Counted from the stretch's first letter, positions 10,294 through 22,589 are shown. The stretch is 64,000 nt of DNA from Euonymus europaeus (GCA_963580455.1 OY756958.1:6460501-6524500); one strand, 5' to 3'. Notes: generated from the sequence alone by a model not told the origin. Program-made: numbers and translations.

Positions 10294-10919
10294 CAGGGCC
10301 GGCCCTGGCCTATTTGGGGCTCGGGGCAAGAAATTTATTGGGGGCCCTCAAGGAGGGGTTCGGGGCAACGCCCCGAATTTTTTTTTTTGACACATAGTCA
10401 TAAGTTTTAAACTAATAATAAAAATTAATGCAAATAAAACAACAATAAATTTTTGATGGTTGGAACCCAATTTTGGGAGGCTAGGCCATCACGCCTTGAA
10501 TGTTATTACATTAAAATTAAACTAGTCATTACAATATTCAGTTAAAAATATAATTACATGAAATCACATAAATATTTTACACCGTACTGCATTTTGAGAG
10601 GCAAAGTCATCAATAACAGCTTCGAAGTCACACTTCTCTAATACATGTTTTTCAATGCATAATATGGCCAATCCATTCATCCTCTCTTGTGATATAGTTG
10701 ACCGCAAATAATTTTTCAACAATTTCAACTTAGAAAAACTCCTCCCTTATTCTCTCAGCTTCTACGTTGAGCGCCCAACCACTTTTAGCCTTTTAGGGCT
10801 TGTACCAGTATAAATGTATAATTAATAGTAGTATTATTTTTTTTTTTTAAATTTGGGCCCCCAAAAATTGGGGGCCCAGTGCGGTCGCACAGGCCCGCCC
10901 TTGTTCAGGGTCGGGCCTG
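10294..10919 (-). mobile_element. Non-autonomous hAT element, 626 bp, with 8-bp target duplication
   Basis: Terminal inverted repeats are CAGGGCCGGCCCTG on the left and, read from the right, CAGGCCCGACCCTG (12 of 14 match). The same 8 bp, AAATGGGT, flanks both ends (10286-10293 and 10920-10927), the target-duplication length of hAT elements. Removing the element and one repeat restores the copia 3' sequence. Both ends also carry GGGGCCC-rich runs next to the repeats. The interior retains a piece of transposase on the minus strand, so it is a deletion derivative of an autonomous hAT. Confidence 0.92.
10569..10746 (-). pseudogene. hAT transposase C-terminal dimerisation fragment
   Basis: The minus-strand reading contains SKLKLLKNYLRSTISQERM followed by NGLAILCIEKHVLE and then an acidic stretch ending DFASQNA. 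This is the C-terminal dimerisation end of TTF-type/MYM-type hAT transposases of plants, which typically read SQERLNGLA(I/M)LSIE. The frame is open through this ~59-codon piece. The catalytic core and zinc finger are missing, consistent with an internally deleted element mobilised in trans. Confidence 0.85.
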
Positions 10920-11380
10920 AAATGGGTGTTATACTGTTTGATGATATGCTGGTTTAGTGAGAGTTTTGAATTATATATTATTTTTAAGATAGTGTATATG
11001 AAATTTTTTTAAGTATTTTATTTCTAAACTCTAAACATTTATAAAATTTTCAATTGTGGTAATGCATTAAGTTTGCGGAAAGATAAAGTTGATCTCTATT
11101 CAGTTTAAAGTAGGACCAGATGGAAATAGCCATGTTAAATATCACATTGCATGTTATTTCCATACTACACAACCATATTTGATATGTCATTGAATATGTT
11201 GGTGTGTGTGACCATTGATGGGTCTAGTTAAGAGTAAATGTGACTAAGGCTGCTTTGATCCCGTACTAATATATTAGATGGATCAGATTGTAAATGTTTC
11301 AAGGAAATATAGCATTTGGTGCGCACTCAGGATGCACAATATAATTGTTCAAGATTAACATATAAGCCCAAGTGGGAGAT

Positions 11381-11692
11381 TGTTGGACTAATATATAATG
11401 TAATTATTGTGCTAGCTATTTTATTAGGATAAAGGTTTATATGACCCTATCCAACTTCTGGATATAATATACCACTAAAGGGTTATGGTCTCTGAGGATA
11501 AATCATTTGACTTTTTTTTTATAAGTAAGGTCCTAATCCTATTGTTAGGACACACTTGAGCGATAAGAGATTTCACTCTTGGAAGACTATTCTCTGAACT
11601 CTGCTGGATTCATGTCAAGCACTATGGATCAAGGTGTACTTTCTTGATCTCTCTTGTTCTTAATGATCTAGTATAGATCCATAAAGTTAACA
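11381..11692 (+). repeat. Copia 3' LTR, complete
   Basis: 312 bp from TGTTGGACTAATA to AAAGTTAACA, so it begins TG and ends CA. It is preceded by the purine tract AAGTGGGAGAT. Its right flank GATGA pairs with GATGG before the 5' LTR. Confidence 0.82.
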
Positions 11693-12604
11693 GATGACGC
11701 TCACAGATGGTGACTCGAGTGGAGGGAAAGGGATAGATTTGTGCTGACATTACAATTAGTGTTAAGGTTGCCATAGGAGGGCTGTGAATTATAAGAGTGA
11801 GCGTTTTTAGCATTAATGGGATATAAGTAGATAAATGCAGGATTGAAGAATTGTCAATAATCTGAAGTTTGGTATACGAAATGCATGGCTAATGGCTTGC
11901 TCTTATTTTCATTACCTAAATTAATCTGAAACAGAAGCAACATTTTTTTTAATAATTATTCAGGGAATAGAAATGCAATTGATAAGCTAGTTCCCGACTT
12001 TACGGGTGCCGCGTGATTTAAAAGAAGCACAGTCGCTCCCTCCTCCGAGCTTCATGCTACGGTCCCTCTCTACCTACACCCTTCAGCCCAACAAAACCCA
12101 CTTTCATCTTCTCTCCTTCATGGGTTTCTTCTGAAAATTAATGCATTCCAATTCAATTATCTCCAATGCTCAATTCAGCCACAGATTTTCCACAAACCTA
12201 GCAGAACCCATTTCGCCTTTCTTTCTTTTCAATCATGTAAGTCACTGCAATCCATCTGTATTGCCCTTTTATTTGTGTGTATTTTTTGTATTTTTTTGTG
12301 TAAAAACTGTTCATCATATACATTTTGGATTTTTTTAATTTGTAAGATGTCTGTGTGAGCTAACGCATCATAGTTGAAAACCCAATTGATGGGCAGTGCA
12401 AGGAATGTGTGACGAGAGCAAGATCCTTATGTTTTAATTGTTAAATTGGCTCTGAGGATATTTCTGTCTGCATAATTTTGGAATACCATTTTGTATTGAA
12501 AATTCTCAAAAGGGTTCAAAATGAAGAAATTCTACAATTGGTAGTGAATTTTCCTAATTATTATGCAGGGAAAAAAAAACTAACTGTATCTGATACCTTT
12601 GCAG
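11693..12604 (+). promoter_or_regulatory. Upstream region and probable 5' untranslated exon of the kinase gene
   Basis: A pyrimidine-rich leader-like stretch (about 12030-12235) ends in a good donor, AATCAT|GTAAGT, at 12236/12237. A plausible acceptor, TTTGCAG, ends at 12604, just ahead of the exon holding the kinase start codon. A leader intron is common in this kinase family. The transcription start was not located and no convincing TATA box was chosen. The left third (11693-11990) shows nothing definite. Confidence 0.5.
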
Positions 12605-12800
12605 CTCTTGGTGAAGATCCAGTCAGATTTTATGGAATAGCATTTGTAATTTTGATCCCGGGGAAATGTTAACCAGCTATGGGATTGATGTGCTGAAATA
12701 GGAAATTTGAGCATTATTGATTCCAATTTGAAAAGGTTGATAAAAATTGTCTTCAAATTTTATTGGTTTTGATGATATAAGAGTGATCACTTTTGAGGCC

Positions 12801-15800
12801 ATGACAAGAGAAGCATTTGATTCTCCAGTGCAGGAGTTCTATACAGATTCAGCGCTGATGTCAAGTGATAGATTTGCCACTGACAGGGTTGTAAATAATT
12901 TATGTTCACAGACAGGAGAGGAATTTTCAACTGAGTTTTTAAGGGATCGTTTAGCGATAAGAAGAGTTCCAGTCATGACAAATGAAGATCAATACCAGCA
13001 AGGAAGACTGGAATTAAATTATAATCAGAAACATGAATTGGCTTATAGGGATATTGCTGGAATTAATCGGCTGCTGACAAAGGACTCTGAATCCAATTCG
13101 GGCTCCTTCGAATTTGTACCTCGAACGGGATTTCTTGCAGAAGAAGAAAATAGGTTTTATCCTGATCCTATCAACAGATACCAACAGGAACATGTTGCAA
13201 ATGGACAAAACTCAGGGACTTATGCTGATCATAGTTATTTTGACCAAGATGCTTTGAGACCCACAGTTGCACAAGGTTATGGGGCTGGGTCTCATCAGAC
13301 GTTTAACCCTTTTGGAAAACAAGTCTTGGAAGAATCAATTTCTGCCAAGATGAAATTTCTTTGCAGCTTTGGTGGACAGATATTACCAAGGCCATGTGAT
13401 GGGAAGCTTAGGTATGTTGGTGGAGAGACAAGGATCATTTCAATTCGGAAAAACCTTAGCTGTGTAGAACTTACTAAGAAAACTTTGGCAATTTGCAATC
13501 AGCCTCATACAATAAGGTACCAGCTTCCTGGTGAGGATCTTGATGCACTTATATCTGTTTCTTCTGATGAGGATCTTCTTCATATGATTGAGGAATATCA
13601 AGTTCTGGAAAGAAGCGGAGGTACTCAAAGAATGCGTATATTTCTCGTTTCTCTGTGCGAACCTGACAGTCCATGTTCTTTTGAAGGGAAAGCCCCACAA
13701 AAGAATGATGCTGACAATCAGTACGTTTTCTCTGTCAATGGTATGATGGACATGAGTCCGCAGAAGAGCTCCAGTGGACAAAGTCTTGCAAGCCAAACAA
13801 ACCAGTTAGGAAATGTTTCAGATTATAGTCCTAGTTTTCCTAGAGACTCTCCTACATGTTCTTATGCTTTGGAGAACATGGAACAAAGTCCAAGTTACTC
13901 AAATATGGTAGGATTACGAATATTTCCAGACCCTATAGCTCAGTTCAGGGCAAAACTCAAGATCCCAAATAATTCATTCAATCAATCCTCCCCTGTATCT
14001 CCAAGGCCATTACACCAAGGAGATCACAAGAGCTCAAATGCACCTTTTTTCTCTGATGGTAGAGAAAGCATTAATCCCTTTGTTATGGAGAAGCTTCCAT
14101 GTGAACTCTATTGCGCTGATGCCTCTAGCTATTATAATAACGTTCCTTATGGGCCTCTGCCATTGATGAACTGCTATCATTCTAATCAGTATTTGGTAGA
14201 ATCTGGCCATACTAACAAACCATGTGAAACACATTTTCACAACCGTACTCCAAGTGGAGATTATGTGCCTTCTCAACTGCATGGGCAAAGAGATATCAAC
14301 TCTGATAGATCCATGCTTATAGAAAGGGCACTTTCTGACTCCCAGTTGCAGGAACATGAAAAGAGGTCAACACACTACAAAGAAGGAGCAAGTCAACTGA
14401 CCCAATGGACTCATTCTCCAGCTATGTCAAATTCATCACAAGAATGGGCAATTGACAGGAATGGTGCCTATTTTGGTCAAGACAGAAATTTCTGTGTGTG
14501 TACAGAATCTACATCGGATGAAAGCACCTCAGAATATAAGAACTTTCCAAACCTAAACTACTTGCCCAGTACTCATGGTTTCTCAGAAAATTTACGAGAC
14601 TCTGGAAGCACATTTTCTTCTTCATCAGTGATTATGCTGGAAAATTCTCTAGATATCCTAAGGAGGCCCTCTGGTAACCAATCCGACAGAACTGCTCCAG
14701 AGTTCCTTATCAAGATCCAAAATGTTGACAAGGACCAGCCAAATGCAATAAAAGAGACAATTAGGGCTCAACCAGTTTTGCATGGGTTTCCTGGACCATT
14801 GCCTATTTCTTATCAGAGATTAGATGAGCATGAACAGCTGAACCTCATTACTGTAAGTTTATATATATATATATATATGGAAAATAGTTATTTGTAATCA
14901 TTTTCTTAGCAGGTGAAGATGTTTAATGTCATCATCTTTGTTTCAGAAATCAGTCAAAGGTACAGCTTCAAGAAGAGAGGCTTCTTACCATGATGAAAAC
15001 GCTATGAATTATCTAGATAAAAATATTAAAAAGGCTGGCCATGTTAAGCAATCTTTTGTTGGTTTAAAATATGGAGATGCTTTCGGTGTACTATCACAAC
15101 CCCTTGATAACAATCATGATTATAAGGCATTGGAATCCGTTATTACCGTTGAAGAAGTAACTGGTAGCCTACCTTCCGACATCTGCTCTACTACAAAAAT
15201 TGTCCCACATGTACAACATGATATAGGAGATACAGATACAAATTCAGATAATAATACTCAAGAATCTGACCATGAATTTTCTTCTCCTAGCGAGAACGAG
15301 GCAGAGAACATGACTCAAGAATTTGACTCTGAGGTAAGGATTTGCCTAGGAGGCTAGGATTTGAATTACGTTCTTATGATAATCTTTAATCTGATAGATT
15401 GACCTTTTATCGTTCATTTCATAGGAAGTCAAAGCTGATAAAAGAAATAATGATGAATCTATTAGTGATTCCACGATGGCTGAAATAGAAGCAGGCATTT
15501 ATGGTTTACAGGTTACTACCCTATTAACTGATTTATAATATATGAATCTATTGTGCTGCTGCTACTTTTTATTTTCTCTCCTTTATATGACTTGTGAAAA
15601 TTTGTTTTTGGCTGACCCAATTTTGCACAAACTGACACAATAAATAACATATTTACTGTTTAATTTATCCAGCTCCATATAGATGCTCAGAAGTTATGGA
15701 GGTGTTTGCCGTATTTAATGAAAACTTTGTTGTCTCAAAATGTGCTCCTGCAATTATATCATCGGTTAGTATTCGTTTGTGCTGCAATTATCCCTAACCT

Positions 15801-18691
15801 GTCAACACTGGGGGAGGGGGAGTCGTATTCTTCAAGCAATAAAAGTTATGGAACAAAATTCCTCTATCATATAAATAATCCACAAAATTATGAATGCAGT
15901 CTGCTCGGCACCAAAGAGCAGAATGTGAATCTTTTGCTTCTTGGTAGCTCACTAGAGATGTGTACTGAGTTTTTCCATCACCTTAGAGTCTGCCATTATA
16001 GGACATGAAAGATCTAAATGACGAAACCAAAAAGGGAAATGAAATGGAAAGGAACAAACAGTGAAATTTTTGCCATGCTGTGTACAGGGAGAGTGCTTCT
16101 TCCTCAAACAGAGATGGGACCAAGTAGTGCTGTGCACTCAACTTTTATTTTACTGCTAGTATGAGGTCCTTCAGAGGGCCAGGCTTGGATTCAGTAAGTA
16201 TAAATAGAAATATGGAGTAGTTTCTATGAACCATGCATATGCAGCGGTTTCTAGAACTATGTGCTCCACTATGCAGCCCATATCTACCTTGCCAAGTGAC
16301 TCATTTGAAGCAGATAATTACAGAAGCAAGTAAAAATAATTTTCTTGTATAGATATGTATCCCTATTTTTGGTTCAATTTCAACAGAGGGCCTTCATGCA
16401 CAAAAAGGGCGAGTTAGACTTTATTTATTGGAATTGAGTTTTGTTATTTGTGTTCTGCCTTGTGTTCATTGCATGGGATCATTTCATTTTCTTCTACTGT
16501 TAACTTTCTTTCTTGAGGTATACATGGAATAATGTTTTCGGAGATTAGGAACTTGAACTTTATGAAAATACAAGTACCCGAAAAAATCATTTTTGAATAC
16601 CAAAAAAAAAAGTAAAAATGTAGACCAAAAAAAAAAGTAATCTTATATTTAAATGACGTACTATCAAAATGATTTCTTTTCACTTATGCTCTCACTTAAA
16701 CAAACTCAAGCATTGTATAATCTAAAGCATTTCTGAGGCTGTAACGTACACAAATGAATTGACTTGTGAGAATGGCTAAATGGATTTATGGGGTAAAACA
16801 ATGTGTCACTATGCTTGTACACTTTTCATATATATTACCCGACTTCAGCATTGATATAAAATTGGTTGCCTTTGTGTCTATCTTTGCATTCATTAGACTC
16901 TATCTTCTGTTTCCAGAAATGGAAAAAAGTTGACTTTAAATATTGCCATGCAGATCATAAAAAATGCTGATCTTGAAGAACTGCAAGAGTTAGGATCTGG
17001 TACATTTGGAACTGTTTATCATGGAAAGTGGAGAGGGACTGATGTTGCCATTAAAAGAATAAAAAAGAGTTGTTTTTCAGGGAAATCTTCAGAGCGAGAG
17101 CGTTTGGTAGGTTTGCTGTCATTCTCATGAGAACTCCTTTTTATGTCTACTTTGATTCTAGGTCTTACGTCACTTTTATCAAATATATAAACTTAATGAA
17201 AAATGTATGAGGATAGCTCCCTTCCTTTGATAAGAATGAGGATATTTCCTACTAAGATTTCAAGAGGACTAGATTTGTTTAATAAACTTCTATTGTTTGA
17301 TGCATAGCAATCTCTGACTGTATTTTAGTAATTTATCCTACTTTCCGATGGTAGAGTTTTGAAATTTCTTAGCAATAATCTATGACTTTACACAGACTAA
17401 GGACTTCTGGAGAGAGGCACGAATTCTATCGAATCTTCATCATCCTAATGTTGTGGCATTATATGGTGTGGTCCCTGATGTGCCCGGGGAAACAATGGCA
17501 ACTGTGACTGAATATATGGTGAATGGTTCATTAAGGAATGCTCTCCTAAAGAACAGGTGAGTGATCCATAACTTTTTCTTTCCTTCCCCCTGCAAAAATG
17601 AAATTCAATTTATGAGGTCTTCCAAAATCTTCCTGCAGAGCACTTGACCGTCGTAAAAAGCTAATAATCACATTGGATGCTGCTTTTGGCATGGAATATC
17701 TACATTTGAAAAATGTTGTTCATTTTGACTTGAAGTGTGACAATTTGTTTGTTAATTTGAGGGATTCTCAACGGCCCATATGCAAGGTATATAATAGCAG
17801 AAATTAAGTATATTATCTATTTTCTGTGTCATATATTTTTCTCTTACGGTTTGGAGCCTTTTGATATATTTGTCGCATATATGTAAATTTTATCTTGCAA
17901 CCACATAAAAACATAATTTATTGAAGAATGCTGGAAAACACCCATAGGTTGGAGATTTTGGATTGTCAAGAATTAAACGCAATACTCTTGTATCGGGTGG
18001 AATTCGTGGAACACTTCCATGGATGGCACCAGAATTGTTGGATGGCAGCAGTAACCGGGTCTCTGAGAAGGTCAAGAACTTGATGAATTTTTTTTTCCTA
18101 ATTAGATTGTTCTGGAAGCTCAAATTAATTGTAAATAGTTTTAATGACTCGAAGGATGCAATAACAGCGACATTTGGGAAAATCTTTTGTTCTAACAGGT
18201 TGATGTGTTTTCATTTGGTATTGCAATGTGGGAGATTCTAACTGGAGAAGAGCCCTATGCCAACCTGCATTGTGGTGCTATAATAGGTATTAATTTTTCT
18301 CTTTCTGCTCATAGTTGCCCTTCTTCATTTTTGTGTTGATTATACTGCATAATTCAAGCAGCTTAATTTGCAGTTTTGCCTTCCTGCATTATTTGCACTG
18401 TTTTTATTTCTGTGCTTTTTTTTTTGATCGCTTTTATTTCTGTGCTTTTGATAGCACTTAGAGTACTGATAACGACGATTCTTGTTCTGATATTGATATG
18501 AAGGAGGAATAGTAAATAACACATTGAGGCCTCCTATACCGGAACGTTGTGATCTTGAGTGGAAAACCCTAATGGAAGAGTGTTGGTCGTTTGAGCCAGC
18601 AGCCAGGCCGTCATTTACAGAAATAACAAACAGGCTGCGTGTTATGTCGACAGCTCTACAACCAAAGCGACACAACCTTCTAAGCCAGTGA
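12801..18691 (+). CDS. PB1 domain Raf-like MAPKKK (plant group B), nine coding exons
   Basis: The spliced product is 1128 aa. Exons are 12801-14852, 14947-15333, 15425-15511, 16954-17106, 17396-17556, 17639-17786, 17948-18070, 18199-18286 and 18504-18691; all junctions are GT-AG and keep frame. An N-terminal PB1 domain (about residues 184-285) starts MKFLCSFGG and carries the acidic segment near [10 protein letters not shown] long low-complexity linker follows. The kinase domain (about 849-1115) has [10 protein letters not shown], the ATP-binding Lys in VAIKRIKK (876), HFDLKCDN with catalytic Asp 977, GDFGL (Asp 999) and MAPE (Glu 1025). HFDLK instead of HRDLK is normal for plant B4 Raf-like kinases, several of which activate SnRK2 kinases in osmotic stress. 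The ATG at 12801 is the first in frame after stops. All key residues are present, so the gene looks functional. The B4 assignment is by motif memory. Confidence 0.92.
15512..16953 (+). other. Long intron 3 of the kinase gene
   Basis: At 1442 bp this is by far the longest intron of the gene and separates the linker from the kinase domain. The join reads GIYGLQ then [10 protein letters not shown] in frame. Its interior is AT-rich with short A and T runs. I found no gene or clear transposon in it, although a small repeat could be present. Confidence 0.75.
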
Positions 18692-19575
18692 ATTCGGCAT
18701 TTCTCAAGTCACAAAACATATATGAAGGCGTATTCAGAAAGGATGTTGTAGATATATACCAGATTTTTGTGCAAATATTTGGAAGAGCAGCTCGTGTAAA
18801 GTTAATTTTTTGTAAAAAAATATATATTCCTACTAGAAGCAAATCGATTAACGGTCCAATTCTCATGCAGTTTTTTCAACATACAAATTAGAACACTCTG
18901 CTCATAAACCAATCTCATTCCTCCATGTCAGTAATGCATGTAAGCCTTTCCAATCTTCTGGTACATGTTTATGAAGCATTTTTCTACTATCTTTATAATT
19001 TCATTAAGGGTTAATGTAACTTTTGATAAATGTAAAGTTGGCAGTTCCAACTTGGTCATGGAATGTTTAGATGTTTAACTAATCTACGGTTCCAATTTAG
19101 TATTCCGTGACATATTGACCGGACTTAAAGTGGCAAAAAAACTCCCGAATCATCGAAAACTAAATTCTAAATCTTCCCCTTTCACCATCACTATTTTTTT
19201 ATCTCCGCCTCAGTATTTTTAGAATCTCGTCTCCCATCCCGACATTGTCCCTCGAAACATCTCCTCACCACTATCCGAGTCACCCCTCGTGCAACCATCA
19301 TAACCTCCGTCACCACCATCCGGTGAACGAGATCAGGTTCTTGAGAATGGAATCTTAAAGCAAGCCTTCATATGTTTGGACCGCCTACAATTTCATCACC
19401 ATGGGAGCTTACAGAAGTAGCCTCAACACTTTTGTCATTTTTGGTCTCTCATGCAAGGCTCTCTATGTGTATAGTAGACCAGTTACCAATGCTAGTGGGT
19501 CTCCGGCTCCAATTCCTCCTCATTTGTCAATATTATTGGTAAGAAGATGCTCTCAAATTTTGGTGTGGTCGTGCT
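18692..19575. other. Kinase 3' flank and intergenic stretch
   Basis: The first few hundred bases presumably hold the kinase 3' untranslated region. No strong AATAAA signal was picked. The rest, with C-rich parts near 19180-19320, shows no recognisable gene. Confidence 0.4.
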
Positions 19576-20264
19576 TGAAGAGAATGCTTGTTCTCCAAAG
19601 CCCACTAGTGTTCAGCCCAACTCCAAGATCAGCCCATCTCCAATGGGTCCTTTTTCAATGGCTATATGCTTTACTTAGCTTACTTTTCCTTAATTGTTTC
19701 AGGACCATCTTTGTCTTACTTTTTCAATTGCTACCGTTAGATTTGTCTTAGCTTTAACATATTTACATCTCTTGTTGTATTCCTTTTTTCTTTCAATTCA
19801 ATGAGGGTATTATCTTCAAGATCTTTCATGGTATCGGAGCAGGGAGATTCATCAAAATCTCGGGAATTCTCTTCATCCATGGCCTCTGATTCAAGCACCA
19901 ATCAAAGAGATGTCTCTGCTCTAATTCCCTCAAATGGCAAACTTGCTATTGCAATAAATGCAAACTCACAGCTTACCCAAAAGCTGAAACCCACCAATTT
20001 CTCTATGTGGAGGATGAGCTCGTTACTATACTAAGAGGCTACCGACTTATTGAATTCGTTGATGGCAGTTTCCCATGTCTGCCCAAAACTTCTGTTGATG
20101 ATTTTGACTATTAGGATTGCAAGAATAGTCTCCTCTTGAATGCCATAATTACTTCTCTTCACGAAAGCGTCACTCCTCTACTTGGGGAAGTCTCAACCAG
20201 CAAAGAAGCTTGAAATAAACTTCACCGGCTCTATGCCAACAAATCCAGGTTAAGAAAAATGTAA
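19576..20264 (+). mobile_element. Copia 5' fragment: LTR end, primer-binding site and start of gag
   Basis: TGGTATCGGAGCA at 19829-19841 is a tRNA-Met type primer-binding site placed directly after an LTR-like end (...ATCTTTCA). A gag start follows at the ATG 19879, reading MASDSSTNQRDVSAL and later LTQKLKPTNFSMW, typical of copia gag. After a frameshift near 20010 it continues with LIEFVDGSFPCLPKTS and LNAIITSLHESVTPLLGEVS, with two stops. The sequence then ends abruptly near 20264 and no pol follows. The left LTR boundary (19576) is a guess from the TGAAGAG start and may be wrong. Confidence 0.72.
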
Positions 20265-21466
20265 CTAAGCTTGTGTTTGTTTTGGCGTATGAAGGTTTTA
20301 AGCTAGCGTCATACACTGGCTTTACGCTGGCGTTGCGTTGACAATCCAAATAGATGGCAAACGCTATACATACACGTGGGCTCTTTAACTTAAAAAAACT
20401 TAACCATTTGACCTAAATGCCCACATACCTATCTTCCACTAACAGACCCCCTCCTTTGGCATATCCCTAACGCGATCAGGCAAGAACCGCTCCCCCCCAC
20501 GATTTCGCCGCCGTTCAGATTTGTACCTCCAAGGACAACGCGTCCAGCACAGGTATTTTTCCCTCTCTTCTGCGTCTCTCCCTTTGACTCTCTTGTGTGT
20601 ATCCCTTCACTCAATTACATTCGAATTTCATCACTTGCATAACTAATTTTTAGGGTTTTCATTAGACCTGGTTTTCTTTGTAATTATTGAGGTCGGCCAA
20701 ATATAATAGAACCCTTCGTTGCCATCTGTGGTCCCTTCCTCGTAGTATCTCGTTATATAAGTGGTGCCCCTCACTGAATATTACTCTTCTCATAATGCTA
20801 TGCTGCCTAGAAATTGTGTATGATTCTTGAGCAATTGACATGTTTCTGATAGAGGCTAGTTTATTGAGTTCAAGTGGTTCACTTATCTGTGTCTATGTTG
20901 ATGGTTCCTTGCTTTGATGCAGTCTTTGAACCTATTGCTTGTAATTTTTAATATTTTTGCAGACTGATAAAGTTTGTTTGATGCAGTCTTTGATTACATT
21001 TTCAGTTGCTTTGATGCAGTCTTTGATTACATTTTCAACATTTTCGCATGTATCTTCTAGGCAATTTTTTTTTCTTTTCTTTCTTTCATCTACTGTAGAT
21101 AAACACATCAATTTCCTTTTAAAAAAATATTGATGTTCGTGGTAAGCCAACAAAAACAAACTTTGCACAAAGTTGCAGTACTTTATTTTTCTTAAGTAGT
21201 TGAAATTACTTTTACCAGCTTTTTTCTATTTGAAATTCTTTTCTTCAGTGGTTCTCTGGTTTTGAATATACCTGAGGTGGATTTATCATGTTATTTCTCT
21301 ACCATTTGAATTGAAATATTGAACACATCCACTAGAAGTAGATGGATACTCCACAATTTATAAGACTTCTGTTTGCAATAATGTTCTTGTTGGTTCTGCT
21401 TATGCTTTCCATATATTATTCTTGTTCCTTTTTTATGCATGCTATGAAGAATGTTGAACTAGGGAA

Positions 21467-22288
21467 ATGTCGAGACACGGGAAGCAAGCATTTTCCCAAT
21501 CTGAGGCTATATCGACCAGATGGGAAGAGAGCTTAGTTGATGCATTGGTTGACATTTGCGTCGAGACTATTTAGTCAGTAGTTAGGACACCTGGTTCCCC
21601 AGTGTCGAAATTTGAATGGGTGGATATTAGAGCAAAATTTGAGGCACGCACTGGTTTGGCATTCACAAAGGAGGCCCTGAAAAATAAATGGGACCAACTG
21701 AGAAAGGAGTGGACATTGCGGACTCACCTAATGCAGAATAATACTGGTTTGGGATGGGACACCGTGGCTGGAATAGCAAGTATGAGTGATGATTGGTGGG
21801 ATTTAAAAATTAAGGTACACATATCCTTGACTTTATGCATGTTCAGTGTTTAATCCTGACCATTTTTTTAACTACTATGCAACTATACTAACCAGTTTGT
21901 TATACGTATTAATTATTTGGAGGAGAACAAAGAATATGCGAAGTTTAGAAGACACGGTTTTCGTTATAGGGACTAGCTACAATTCTGCTTTGCTGGAGGA
22001 GTTGCTACTGGGAAGTTTTGTGTCCCGCCGAAAGCTGGAGAAATCCCTCCTCCAATCACTCCCACAGAAGAACCACCACTGCATGAGACTAACTGGTTTG
22101 GTGATGATGTATACACCCAGCAGCGAGCTAGTGTTGAGAGCGAGGAAATGCATGCTGAAGATGTGAGGTCTACAGCAACCTCACCAAGCAAAGATGCCAC
22201 CACCACCCCTATATCTAGGATTGGGTTCACTCCCTCAATCAGTGCCAACATAAGCAGCCCTCTGATGCCACCATCTATTGCAAAATGA
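21467..22288 (+). pseudogene. Myb/SANT-like (trihelix-type) ORF1 of a Harbinger element, broken
   Basis: From the ATG at 21467 the frame reads MSRHGKQAFSQSEAI and then WEESLVDALVDICVETI, a stop (TAG at 21572), and continues FEWVDIRAKFEARTG, LKNKWDQLRKEW and DDWWDLKIK. This is the Myb/SANT-like DNA-binding domain used by Harbinger ORF1 proteins. A probable donor follows at ~21814 (AAG|GTACAC). A second exon near 21923-22288 reads EYAKFRRHGFRYRD and has a Ser/Thr/Pro-rich tail ending PPSIAK. The partner transposase lies downstream. One stop in the DNA-binding domain makes it a pseudogene unless read through. Confidence 0.75.
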
Positions 22289-22496
22289 GGTACAACTTCG
22301 AGGAAGCGAAAATTTGATTTTTTAAAATGAATGAGTTCTTTTTTTCGTATTTCAGATTTTTAATTGGTGTTGCATTGGATGATTTCTATAGTGTGTGATG
22401 TTAATGGTTGATGGATGTGGATGAATTGAGCAGTTCATTTGGGGCAGTGACTCATTTTTTTTGAAATTTGACATGCCTTTTCTTTTTCGTAGCCCT

Positions 22497-22589
22497 ATGG
22501 ACACCGAATCGAGTTCTTCAGATGAGGAGAATAATGTCTTTGTGTTAGCTGCCGCGGCTGCAGCTCTTTATTATGGTGCCACAAAATGA
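22497..22589 (+). CDS. Short acidic/alanine-rich ORF, possibly a stray Harbinger transposase start
   Basis: Thirty codons starting MDTESSSSDEENN and followed by a poly-alanine-like run ending YYGATK, then TGA. Harbinger-type transposases and ALP1-like proteins often begin with an acidic serine stretch and then an alanine/tyrosine run. A similar but weaker start occurs at 24142. It may be the original first exon of the transposase, separated from it by later insertions. It is too short to be certain. Confidence 0.35.
   Translation: MDTESSSSDEENNVFVLAAAAAALYYGATK

Larger units (their letters stand above)
3330..11692 (+). mobile_element. Decayed Ty1/copia retrotransposon with two nested hAT insertions
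   Basis: The 5' LTR start (TGTTGGACTAA at 3330) and the 3' LTR (11381-11692) share long stretches, for example CTATCCAACTT and TATACCACTAAAGGGTTATGG. The 3' LTR is preceded by the purine tract AAGTGGGAGAT. Flanks are GATGG on the left and GATGA on the right, a 4 of 5 match to a target duplication. Inside, gag, protease, integrase, reverse transcriptase and RNase H follow in copia order (6300-10290). The 5' LTR is broken at 3577 by a hAT element, and another hAT sits at 10294-10919. Many stops and frameshifts show it is dead. Confidence 0.88.

Noticed and set aside
12141..12672. Two short plus-strand frames ahead of the kinase
   Set aside because: They fall in the probable 5' untranslated exon and leader intron, lack family resemblance and are not in frame with the kinase start at 12801.
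12747..12800. Kinase frame extended upstream to a TTG codon
   Set aside because: TTG is not an expected plant start, and stops lie just ahead; the first in-frame ATG is 12801.
15706..16008. 100-codon frame in kinase intron 3
   Set aside because: Skipping the interval gives a perfect family match (GIYGLQ to IIKNADL), and the frame itself has no recognisable domain.
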